Source: JBKQVT01 sp963727245
GTDB taxonomy: Bacteria > Planctomycetota > Planctomycetia > Pirellulales > Thermoguttaceae
Assembly (NCBI GenBank): GCA_963727245.1
Contig: CAVSFO010000013.1
Coordinates: forward strand, 62,001-126,000
Direction of reading: 5' to 3'
Length of the DNA: 64,000 bases
Shown: positions 44,897 to 53,228 of the stretch, piece after piece
Numbering within the stretch: the first letter of the stretch is position 1
How the letters are laid out: each line of letters opens with the position of its first letter
Translations under genes and position numbers: made by a program
Notes under the pieces: model-generated
Databases searched by the model: none
The model's input: the letters and a program-made list of their open reading frames with translations, nothing else
Told to the model about the DNA's origin: nothing

Positions 44897-45139
44897 TTTA
44901 CCACCAAGGGGGGGAAGGAAGGCGGAGGGGGGAAGGAAGCAAGGATAAAGGATCAAGGATGAAGGACCGGGCCAGCGGCGCCGGCATGCTTTCTCCTTGC
45001 CCTGGCCCAATCGCTTCTTTCCTCGGGCATGGCCGCAGGCTGGCACGGGAAACCGTCTGCCGGCGAATACTATTCGTTTGCTACTGAAAATTGGGGAACC
45101 GTCGCCGTCCCCATGCTCGCGACCGAACCCAAATTTCGA
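44897..45139. other. Intergenic region beyond the element
   Basis: No gene recognised. A purine-rich stretch (GGGGGGAAGGAAGGCGGAGG-like, 44909-44960) follows the attachment site; the rest is unremarkable. Confidence 0.45.
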
Positions 45140-45411
45140 TTACTTCTTGGCGTGCTCCAGGCAGAGCTTCAGTTGGCGACGGGCCGCCTCGACCGCCTCC
45201 AGGGCCTCCTTGCGGTGGCCGCCGAAGTCGTGGGCCGCCTCCCGGAGTTCCTCGGCTGCATTCTTCAGCGCGTGAATGGCCTCCCGGATGCGCGGGTGTC
45301 CCTCGGTCTTGATGGGCGGCTGGGCGGCGGCAGGCAGTGCCATCGCGCCGATCCCCAAGACCAGTCCGCTCAGGATCAGCATCTGCGCCGGGTGCTTGTC
45401 GTACGAGTCAT
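45140..45411 (-). CDS. Small exported helical protein, probable frameshift near the start
   Basis: The ATG at 45411 has AAGGAG at the ideal distance and begins MTRTTSTRRR, but this frame stops after 11 codons. The neighbouring frame then continues LILSGLVLGIGAMALPAAAQ, a signal peptide, and a helical mature part: PRIREAIHALKNAAEELREA, then AHDFGGHRKEALEAVEAARR and CLEHAKK. One or two base changes near 45378 join them, giving about 90 residues. If the start were the ATG at 45382 there would be no ribosome site and no basic N-terminus. Function unknown; exported. Confidence 0.55.
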
Positions 45412-45699
45412 GGCAATTCTCCTTTGGAGCTGTTGGAAAATCAGGGGTCGTCACCTTACCATGATTAGGAACCGCACCCGCCCGGGAAAGTTTCGCTGCC
45501 CGGTTGCTGCCGGTGTTGGCTGCAATACCCCCCCTTGGGCGCAATAGAAAAATGCTTGCCTGATTGACGGCGGCAGGGGCGGCCAATAGGCTAAAATTGG
45601 TTGGAGATCGCTCGGCGCGCCGCTACCTTTTCCGTCCGCCCTTTCCAGCAGCCGCGCGCGGCCGTTCTGCCCGCCGACCAAGGAGACCAAGAGGAACCG

Positions 45700-48088
45700 A
45701 TGACGCCAAGGCCGAACGAGCACGGACCGCCGGGGCCCTGCCCTCCTGAACGCCCAGAGCCGACGGCCTCCGGGGCGGTCGATCGCCTCGCCTCGGGCTG
45801 CGCCGTCGAAGTCCGCAGGTCCTACGGCCTGCTGGTCGCCTGCGGCTTGCTGCTGCTGGCGGTGATCGCCGTCTTCGGCCAAACGGCCGGCTACGACTTC
45901 ATCAACTTCGACGACCACATCTATGTGCGCGACAACTGGCACGTCAACCGGGGCCTGAGCGGCGAGGCAGTCGCCTGGGCGATCACCACGTACCAGGAGG
46001 GCAACTGGAACCCGCTAACCTGGCTCTCGCATATCCTGGACTGCCAGCTTTATGGTCTGAAGCCCGGCGGCCATCATGCAACCAACGTATTCTTGCACGC
46101 TGCCGCGGCGATCCTTCTCTTGCTGGCCCTGCGGCGGATGACCGGGCGCCTGGCCCAGCGCCTGGGTGGCGGCGGTCTTCGCCATTCATCCCCTGCGGGT
46201 CCAATCGGTCGCCTGGGTGGCCGAGCGCAAGGACGTGATGAGCGGGCTGCTGTTCATGTTGACCCTTTGGCTCTACGCCCGCTACGCCGAGCGCCCGGCC
46301 TCCTGGGGCCGGTACTTGCTGGTGGTGGCGTCGTTTGCCCTGGGGCTGACGGCCAAGCCGATGCTGGTGACGCTGCCGTTTGTGCTGCTGTTGCTGGACT
46401 ACTGGCCGCTGGGACGCCTCGGTCCTCCGCGAGAGGACAGCCAGGAAGGAGCCGCAACTCCGCCGCGGGAAAAAGGTGACAGGCACCATTTGTGCGAAGC
46501 ACCCTCCGGGCCGTTCCGGCAAATGGTGCCTGTCACCTTTTTCCCTCCCAAGATCGTGCAAGGTCATTTAGTGCGTCTGGTCGTCGAGAAAATCCCCCTG
46601 TTTGTCCTGGCTGCGGCATCCTGCGTGGTCACGCTCGCCGCCAATCGCAACACCATGAAACCCTTGGAGCAGCCGGCCATTCTTTGCCGAGTCGCCCACG
46701 CCGCGGTGGCCTACGTCGCCTACCTGGGGAAAATGATTTACCCGGCTGGGTTGGCCATTCCCTATCCGCTTCCCAAGGGCCCACCGCCGGTCTGGGAAAC
46801 GGTTGCCGCAGTCGCCCTGCTGCTGGCGATTTCCACGGCCGTGTTCGCGGCAAGGCGGCAGTGCCCGTACTTGCTTTTCGGGTGGCTCTGGTATCTTGGG
46901 ACGCTGGTGCCGGTGATCGGACTTGTGCAGGTGGGCTGCGAAGGGATGGCCGACCGCTTCACGTATTTGACGCAGATCGGGCTCTACGTGGCGGTTGCCT
47001 GGGGCGCCGTGCACGTGGCCGGCTGTTGGCCCTCTTGCCGTCGGCCGTTGGCGGCCGTCGCGGTGCTGGTGGTGGTGGTGCTGATGGGCTGCGCCTGGCA
47101 GCAGACGCATTACTGGCGCGACAGCGAGACGTTGTGGAAGCACACGTTGGAGTGCGTGCCGCGCAATCCGATCGCCCACTACAACCTCGGTTTGGCATGC
47201 GCCGACTGCGGACAAGTCGACGAGGCGATCAAGCATTACCAGAAGGCCCTGGACTTCAACTCCGGATACGTGGAGGCGCACAACAACCTCGGCAACGTGT
47301 TGGCCGGCCTCGGACAGATCGACAAGGCGATCGCCCAGTACCGGACGGCCCTGGAAATCAATCCCGACTACGCAAATGCCCACTACAATCTCGGTTTGGC
47401 GTTGGCCGGTCGCGGACATATCGACGAAGCGATCGAGCATTACCGGCGGGCCGTGGAAATCAACCCCGACTACCTGGAGGCCCACAACAACCTCGGCAGC
47501 GTATTGGCCGCCCGGGGACAGGTGGACGAGGCGATCGAGCATTACCGGAAGGCCCTGAAAATCAGGCCCGACGCGATCTCCCACAACAACCTGGGCAGCG
47601 CGTTGGCCGGCTGCGGACAGGTCGACGAGGCGATCGCCCAGTACCGCGAGGCCCTGAAAATCAAGCCCGATTACGCGGAGGCCCACTACAACCTGGGAAA
47701 CGCGTTGGCCGGCTGCGGGCACCTCGACGAGGCGATTGTCCATTACCGCAAGGCGCTGGAACTCAGGCCCGACGACCCGATCGCGCAGAACAACCTCGCC
47801 AGCGCGTTGGTCGGCCGCGGGCAGGTCGACGAGGCGATCACCCATTACCGGGAAGCGCTGAAACTGAAGCCCGACTACCTGGAGGCCCATTACAATCTGG
47901 GTTTGGCGTTGGCCGGCTGCGGACACCTCGACGAGGCGATCAAGCATTATCGGACAGCCCTCCGTTTGGCAACCGCCCGGAACGACCGGGCCCTGGCCGA
48001 CGCCATTCGGGCCCAAATCAGGCTCCAGCAATCAATCGCCCCTGCCGGCAAGTGCCTTAGCGAGCCAGGGCCGCCAGCCCTCGGATAA
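45700..48088 (+). CDS. TPR-repeat GT-C type membrane protein, one frameshift
   Basis: About 795 residues. The ATG at 45700 follows AGAGGAA. The N-terminal 430 residues have about ten membrane segments and the conserved loop YDFINFDDHIYVRDNWHVNR, typical of the O-GlcNAc-like/PMT GT-C proteins of planctomycetes. A shift near 46165 breaks the frame before FAIHPLRVQSVAWVAERKD. From residue about 480, nine TPR units of 34 residues follow, each like AHYNLGLALAGRGHIDEAIE. They face the periplasm or cytoplasm and probably bind partner proteins. Odd: the palindrome at 46470-46543 is read in frame in a loop as GDRHHLCEAPSGPFRQMVPV. Probably a protein glycosyltransferase; substrate unknown. Confidence 0.7.
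46470..46543. repeat. AAAAGGTGACAGGCACC palindrome inside a coding region
   Basis: The arms AAAAAGGTGACAGGCACCAT and ATGGTGCCTGTCACCTTTTT pair perfectly, with a 30-base loop that contains a further CCGGGCCG-type palindrome. It differs from the GGGGACAGTCCC family but has the same build. It is fully open in the frame of the TPR/GT-C protein. Confidence 0.8.
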
Positions 48089-48537
48089 GGTCCAATCGCC
48101 CCTGCCGCGAGCGCCCCGTAATTGGAGTTTGCCCCCTGTTGCCCTTGGCGGGAAAAGCACCGGGAAGGGCCTGCCGAGCGGGCCGGCGTCCCAGACGCTT
48201 TTTCAGCCTGCACGTTTGTGGCCGCGTGCCGCCGAGGCAACGAACGAATCTTGGCTCATCGGGACCGCCCGCCAAGTTGAAGGGAACAGCGAGTCTCGGG
48301 CGTTCGGGCAAGCGGGCAAATTCGAGACGGGCGGGCTTCCGGGGCTGCGCTTCTGGCGCGGGGCCGGCCGGGCTTGGGCAGATGATGTGGGGGCTTGTCT
48401 AAGGCGCGTTGGCGTGTCGCACTTGCGGCTCCGGTCGCTAGCAGCCAAACTGCGTCGTTGCGCGCCACCGACGCGACGGTGGTACTTGACCTATCCGCCA
48501 CCGAGCAGGAGAATCAAGGCTCTTGGAGACCTATGAA
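48089..48537. other. Intergenic region before the DUF4241 gene
   Basis: About 450 bases with no credible gene in any frame and no clear repeat. Composition shifts from GC-rich to AT-richer towards 48500. Confidence 0.45.
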
Positions 48538-49310
48538 ATGCAGGATATCAAGCTCTCGTCCGCAAGCACCGATTCGGAAGATGCATCCTGTTTTGCCGAC
48601 GTCCTTGGCCCCGGCGCAAACTTACCTTTGGAGAAAAACCTGCTGATCTGCGCCTTTGCTCGTTTGCCTGATCTGTGGCTGCCATCAGGCCAGATTGTGG
48701 CTTGCGACGGGTTCATAATGGAACGGCGGCCATTCAGCCGTCGTGTCAGGGCTGGCCGGTATCCGGTGACGGTTGCCATCGCAGCGTTCGATATTGAATT
48801 CGAATGGTGCTGTTCGGCGCACCTTCGGTTGCGCGTATAGGATATAATGATGCAGTTAGATGTTGACGTAACGCATTGCCTTCGCACAAGTGCGATTCTG
48901 CGCATCGGTTGCGCGTTGGAGATGGTGCTGTTGAAGGCCAGGACGTTTCTGCCCTTCAAGCGGGCCACTACTTCGGCTATCCTGTCGATTCGGGCACGGG
49001 ATGCTTTGCCGACCCGGAAGCGGTCGATTTGATCAACGAAGCAAGCGATCCGCAAATGAAGTTCTTCAACGAAATCAGCGCTGAAATGGACAGGGCCTAC
49101 AGACACACCCGATCATGGGTTAGTATCGAAACGCCAAAGGGATCAGCTGCCCGTTTTCCTCTGGATTTGGCGACGGACTGTATGACTCGCGTATTAACTG
49201 TTTGTACGTTTTCAATGTATCGTTGGTACTCATAACCGATTTTTCTGTGTCGGACTGGTTTATGGTCCGGATTGGTTGTTGTATTATTAGGTTATTGTTG
49301 TGAGGGTCGG
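48538..49310 (+). pseudogene. DUF4241 protein, broken by several frameshifts
   Basis: Three plus-strand frames carry consecutive pieces of DUF4241: QIVACDGFIMERRPFSRRVR with AGRYPVTVAIAAFD (48690-48800), then ALQAGHYFGYPVDSGTGCFA with DPEAVDLINEASD (48950-49060) and FNEISAEMD. The C-terminal motif is FSSGFGDGLYDSRINCLYVF and LITDFSVSDW (49160-49260). DUF4241 proteins are found widely with unknown function, some near polymorphic toxin loci. The region is clearly richer in A and T than the rest of the window, which suggests foreign origin. A second copy of the last part follows at 49380-49480. Whether it is dead or only mis-sequenced cannot be told. Confidence 0.6.
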
Positions 49311-49379
49311 CTAGCTAGTGGGAGCTGTGACTTTTTTTTTGTTATTTATTCGTTGTGTAAGAATGTTGCTTGTAGTGGG

Positions 49380-49480
49380 TTTTGATAGTCTTCGTATTTC
49401 GGTTTGGACGTTTCAATGGAGCCGGTTGCACTCATAACCGACTTTTCCGTGTCGGACTGGCTACGGCCGGAGTAGTCTCC
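49380..49480 (+). pseudogene. Second C-terminal fragment of a DUF4241 gene
   Basis: The stretch SSYFGLDVSMEPVALITDFS, ending SVSDWLRPE and a stop, repeats the end of the upstream DUF4241 gene. At the DNA level, ACTCATAACCGA, TTTTC and TGTCGGACTGG are shared by 49229-49259 and 49431-49461. Only the last 30 codons are present, so this is a remnant of a paralogue or a partial duplication. Confidence 0.55.
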
Positions 49481-49651
49481 TCGAATTCGGCCGGGTGGCC
49501 CTGACAGAACGGCCGGCAGAGCGGTGAGCCACTGGCCCTTGAAAGCTGCCCGCGTCGGTCGCCCCCACCGATGCGTCCAAGGAAAGGCGTCTAGCCCGCC
49601 TCGGTCCCATCGACCGCTGGAGCCGGCGGGCCGCATGGACGTGCACGTCCG

Positions 49652-49681
49652 TTGACACGGGATAGGTTGGGTGCGTATTCT
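49652..49681 (+). promoter_or_regulatory. Promoter-like direct repeat, copy 1
   Basis: TTGACA and TATTCT are 18 bases apart, with the spacer CGGGATAGGTTGGGTGCG. The same arrangement is at 51821-51850. This copy points into the 3' end of the decarboxylase gene on the other strand, so it has no plausible target and is probably a duplicated remnant. Confidence 0.45.
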
Positions 49682-51386
49682 AAGCATCGGCGTACAGGGC
49701 GTCGAGGCGCTCATGGGCAGCGACAAGTCCTGCCGGGAAGTCCAGCTTGCCGCCGACGACCTCGATGTAACACGCCGATTTCGCCGTGGAAGCCTTGGCC
49801 AATGCCTCGTCAAGCTCACCAAGCGTGGCGACTTTGGCCGTGAACCAGCCCTGACAGCCCAGCGCGGCGGGCAGAGCGTGATAGTTCCAGGGGGCCAGGT
49901 CGTTGTAGACGCAATTCGGATCCGCCTCGAGCGCCCGCTCGACCATGTAGCCCTCGTTGTTGAGGACAAAGATGATCGGCTTGAGCCCGTATCGTCCCAT
50001 GGTCCCGACGGCGGTGGCCGTCAACTGGTGCGAACCTTCCCCTGTGAAGAGGATGGTTCGTCGCGATGGATTGGCCAGCGCCACTCCAAGCGCAGCCCCG
50101 GTGGCCCAGCCGACCGAGCCCCACAGCGGCGCACTCTGCACCTCCGCGCCGTCGGGAAGGGGGAGCGGGTAGATCCCTGAATTCGAGCTGCCGTCCTCCA
50201 GCACGATCAAATCCTTTGGCTTGAAAAAGTCTCGATAGCGGGGATACAGGGCCGCCGCGGTGATCGGGTCGCTCGGCTTGCCGCCCGGTTTCGCGGGAGC
50301 CTGTCTGCGTGGTGCGGAATATCCAAATTGCTTGGGCGCCGACTTGACCAGCATTTCAAAGAGATCGCCCATCCGGACAGGGTTGTAGATTCGATTGCCA
50401 ATCCGGACGTGGTTGACGTCGATCGTAACGAGCTTCTCAGGCGAAAGCCGGCTCGTATAGGCGCCGGTGTTGACCTCATTGAAGTTGACTCCGCCGGCGT
50501 CAATGACCAGATCGGCAGCCTCCACTGCCTCCAGCACGCTGGGGACGACCCGGCTCCCATATAAGTTCCAGCGAACTGAGCGTGCGTTTCGGAGAGGACG
50601 CCCTTCTCCATCGGCGTCACGGCGAAGGGGCAGCCGAGCGCCTCGATCAGCGCCTGCAAGCTTCGTTGGAGCTTGAACCGCGAGACGGTGTAGGCGGGGA
50701 GGATGGCGACGGATCGGGCGGCTTGAATCCGCTCGGTGATCGCCTGGGCGGCCTTGGCCAGGTCGGGGCCGCTGGCGGGTTTTGGATACGGGGTCGGGTC
50801 GGTGGCGGCGACCGGGGTGATGGCGTAGTCGGAGGCGACGAGGATGTAGGCGGGCCGGCTCTCCGCCCGCGCCGTGGCGATCAGCCGCTCCATCTCGTGC
50901 TGCGCAGTTGTCGGGAGTGATAACCGCCAACGCGCACGCCGCCTGCGCCGAGATGTTCGCGAAGTTCTGGAATATCCCGTCGCCGAGCGTGTGGTGGATG
51001 ATCTTGCCGACCCGCTGGTTGCGCATGCTTGGCATGCCGACCAAGTGAAAGACGCACGACCGCTCAGCCTTGGCCCCCATCACGCCGTTGAGTGCGGACA
51101 ACTCACCGACCGCGTACGTGGTCATCAGCATCGAGCAACCTCGTATGCGTGCGTACCCATCGGCCGCATACGCCGCGTCCAGTTCGTTCGAACAGCCGAT
51201 CCAGCGAATCCTCCCGCTCTGGACAACGGCATCGTCGAGCTTGAATGCGAAGTCCCCGGCGACTCCGAAGCAGTCCGTGATTCCCTCGCGTGCGAGCCGT
51301 CGGACAATATAATCCGCGACAGTTGCTTGCGGCGCGCTTTTCTTAACGATCGGCTTTTTCTCGACGGCTACAGTTGTGGTCGACAT
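49680..51386 (-). CDS. Thiamine-diphosphate 2-keto acid decarboxylase (pyruvate/indolepyruvate type), two frameshifts
   Basis: The ATG at 51386 follows GGAGG. The joined protein has about 568 residues, the family's size. N-terminal ThDP domain: VADYIVRRLAREGITDCFGV, then CSNELDAAYAADGYAR with the catalytic Glu, and TTYAVGELSALNGVMG. Middle domain: ARSVAILPAYTVSRFKLQ and VIDAGGVNFNEVNTGAYT. C-terminal ThDP-binding motif: LFTGEGSHQLTATAVG with VLNNEGYMVERAL. Shifts near 50907 (one extra base) and 50555 interrupt it. It should decarboxylate pyruvate or a similar keto acid to an aldehyde. A truncated dehydrogenase gene lies just upstream; direct promoter-like repeats flank the segment, which suggests it moved as a block. 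Confidence 0.8.
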   Translation of the reverse strand: MSTTTVAVEKKPIVKKSAPQATVADYIVRRLAREGITDCFGVAGDFAFKLDDAVVQSGRIRWIGCSNELDAAYAADGYARIRGCSMLMTTYAVGELSALNGVMGAKAERSCVFHLVGMPSMRNQRVGKIIHHTLGDGIFQNFANISAQAACALAVITPDNCAARDGAADRHGAGGEPARLHPRRLRLRHHPGRRHRPDPVSKTRQRPRPGQGRPGDHRADSSRPIRRHPPRLHRLAVQAPTKLAGADRGARLPLRRDADGEGRPLRNARSVRWNLYGSRVVPSVLEAVEAADLVIDAGGVNFNEVNTGAYTSRLSPEKLVTIDVNHVRIGNRIYNPVRMGDLFEMLVKSAPKQFGYSAPRRQAPAKPGGKPSDPITAAALYPRYRDFFKPKDLIVLEDGSSNSGIYPLPLPDGAEVQSAPLWGSVGWATGAALGVALANPSRRTILFTGEGSHQLTATAVGTMGRYGLKPIIFVLNNEGYMVERALEADPNCVYNDLAPWNYHALPAALGCQGWFTAKVATLGELDEALAKASTAKSACYIEVVGGKLDFPAGLVAAHERLDALYADA

Positions 51387-51410
51387 ATCGATAACCTCCA
51401 TATTTGGGAT

Positions 51411-51560
51411 TCAAATGGACCAGTTTCTACTGGAGGCGTAGTTCGCAACTACGGCCGCGCCCTCGGCCGCCAAATGCAAGGCAACGGAAGCACCGATACC
51501 TTTGGATGCGCCTGTAACGATGGCGACCACGCCAGCAAGCTTCTGCGGCACGCCCCAACT
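51411..51560 (-). pseudogene. Truncated short-chain dehydrogenase (N-terminal fragment)
   Basis: The minus strand reads QKLAGVVAIVTGASKGIGAS and VALHLAAEGAAVVANYASS, the classical Rossmann start of FabG-type short-chain dehydrogenases (TGASKGIG). After about 50 residues it runs into unrelated codons and a stop at 51411, 25 bases before the decarboxylase start. The other 200 residues of the family are missing. It is a remnant cut by rearrangement. Confidence 0.65.
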
Positions 51561-51820
51561 CCATTGCAGCTAGGGGACGCCTATAGCGGCTCTCAGTAAA
51601 CTCTATTCGGAGCACTGCGGTGGCCAAGTCGGGCAATTCACCACTTCCGGCATCGGGAAATCCCTTGTGCTCTTGCAATTCCTTCATCCGTTTTTGGCAG
51701 GGCGGAGAACCGGGCGGGTAGGGCTGGTCAGAAGAAAGTCGATTGAGGGGAGATTCCATGCGCGAGCTGGGCACGTTCCTGGTCGTGTATCGATGTTGGG
51801 TACTGGTCCACGAGGGCTCG

Positions 51821-51850
51821 TTGACACGGCATAGGTTAGGTGACTATTCT
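51821..51850 (+). promoter_or_regulatory. Promoter of the SGNH-like gene (direct repeat copy 2)
   Basis: TTGACA (51821-51826) and TATTCT (51845-51850) are separated by 18 bases. It lies 80 bases upstream of the SGNH-like start and points towards it. The motif is shared with 49652-49681. Confidence 0.5.
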
Positions 51851-51929
51851 GAGAAGCAGTTTCGGCTTTGTGCCTCGCCGCCTTTCCCCCCTTATGGTCC
51901 GTTTTGTTCACGGAGAAAAGGAGCCCCCC

Positions 51930-52769
51930 ATGCGTTCGTGCTGGACGGTGCAGTTGATGCTCGTGACGGGTGTGATGACGTTAGCCATTGCCGGCTCCAG
52001 GGCCGGGGCAGACGAAAAGAAGCAGTCCCCAGCTAAAAAGCCGTACAAGGTCTATTTCATTGGGCACAGTCTGTATGGCTGTGGGAATGTGCCTGCCGCG
52101 GTGCAGTTCCTGTCGGAAGCGGCGGACGTGGACCGGCCGATCAAGGCCTCGGTATTCCTTCGCGGCGGCGGAACGCACCAGAATTATTGGGAAACTCCGG
52201 AGGTTCTCAAGCGTTTACGGGAAGAAGACTGGGACATGGTGATCATTGCCGGAAACGTCAACGACATGACGAACCCCGCAAAAGTCAATCTGGAATATGC
52301 AAAGAAGCTCGACGACGAGGCCAGAAAAAGGAAGATACGCGTGATGGAATATCTCGCCTGGCCTTGGGTGAACGTAAGCGGCGATCACGTGTTTGAAAAG
52401 CGCGCGAAGGCGCAAGAGGCATTCAATCAGCCCTTCATTCAACTGGCCAAGAAAACGGGAGTCACCCTTGTGCCTTGCGGCCCGGGCCTGGTCAACGCCA
52501 TCAAGAAGGATCGAAAGTTCCTGGCCGATTTTCACTACGGCGACGTGCACGTATCGCTGCTGGGTTCGTATTTCACGGCCTGCGTGCTTTTTGCCGCGAT
52601 CTATGACAAGAGTCCGGAGGGATTGCCCAGCGTCTTCCAGGAGTACAAGATCGACAAGGAGACGGCGAGCGTTCTTCAGAAGACCGCCTGGGAAACGGTT
52701 CAGGAGTGGCAAAAGCTGCAAAAGTCGTGGAAGTCCGCGGACAGATCACCAGTTTCCAAAAGTCCATGA
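51930..52769 (+). CDS. Exported SGNH-like hydrolase
   Basis: 279 residues, intact, from the ATG at 51930 with AAGGAG upstream. A signal peptide (VQLMLVTGVMTLAIAGSRAG) leads to the SGNH pattern: YKVYFIGHSLYGCGNVPAAV (block I with the Ser), MVIIAGNVNDMTN (Gly and Asn region), and FHYGDVHVSLLGSYFTACVL with the Asp-x-His near the end. The block II glycine is in SVFLRGGGTHQNYWE. Such secreted esterase/lipase-like proteins are common next to sugar-degradation genes in planctomycetes. The motif GHSL in place of GDSL is normal for this subgroup. Substrate unknown. Confidence 0.75.
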   Translation: MRSCWTVQLMLVTGVMTLAIAGSRAGADEKKQSPAKKPYKVYFIGHSLYGCGNVPAAVQFLSEAADVDRPIKASVFLRGGGTHQNYWETPEVLKRLREEDWDMVIIAGNVNDMTNPAKVNLEYAKKLDDEARKRKIRVMEYLAWPWVNVSGDHVFEKRAKAQEAFNQPFIQLAKKTGVTLVPCGPGLVNAIKKDRKFLADFHYGDVHVSLLGSYFTACVLFAAIYDKSPEGLPSVFQEYKIDKETASVLQKTAWETVQEWQKLQKSWKSADRSPVSKSP

Positions 52770-53228
52770 ATGACACACCTCGGCAGGTTCGTGGAAAAGC
52801 AGGGAACCGGCGGCGCCGATCTTGCGGCAGTCCGTCGGCCCCTGACGTTGCAGGCCTCGCCGGACCAGGATCGCCCTGAACGCCCGGCCGTCTCGCCTTA
52901 ACCGCCGGGGGGGTGCCGAAACGATTGCCCGATGCAACTGGTAGCGCAAGGGCACCCAGAGGGTACCCGGTCCCATTTTCGCTGACACGAAAATCGGGAC
53001 AGTCCCCAACTGCCGTGATCGGCGCCTCATCAGCGCCCCCCCACGGTAAGTATCAACCTCCGTCGGAAAGCCCGCAAAATTGCCATCGCGTCGAGCGGGG
53101 GTTCCTGGGTACAATTCGCCCCGCGCCCAGCGGAGCCCGATCGAAGCATCTCGTCGCCGACGTGTGGTTTGGCGTGGTTCCAGGCCGCACGTGTCCGCCC
53201 AATTCTCTTGCCGCAAACGCGATTCCGC
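52770..53228. other. Intergenic region with one palindromic repeat
   Basis: No gene. It contains the repeat at 52949-53007 and the leader of the activase-dehydratase gene, with no clear promoter. Confidence 0.55.
52949..53007. repeat. GGGGACAGTCCC family element
   Basis: The arms CCGGTCCCATTTTCG and CGAAAATCGGGACAGTCCCC pair around CTGACA. The left flank (GGCACCCAGAGGGTACCCGG) matches that of the copy at 17701-17787. Confidence 0.75.

Noticed and set aside
44717..45046. Minus-strand ORF with FAPGFAPATS similar to the integrase tail
   Set aside because: The likeness comes from the tandem TGGTGCAAAC repeats; the rest is unlike an integrase and crosses the attachment site.
48531..49106. Minus-strand ORF of 191 codons across the DUF4241 gene
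   Set aside because: It has no recognisable motif, and the plus strand carries clear DUF4241 segments at the same place.
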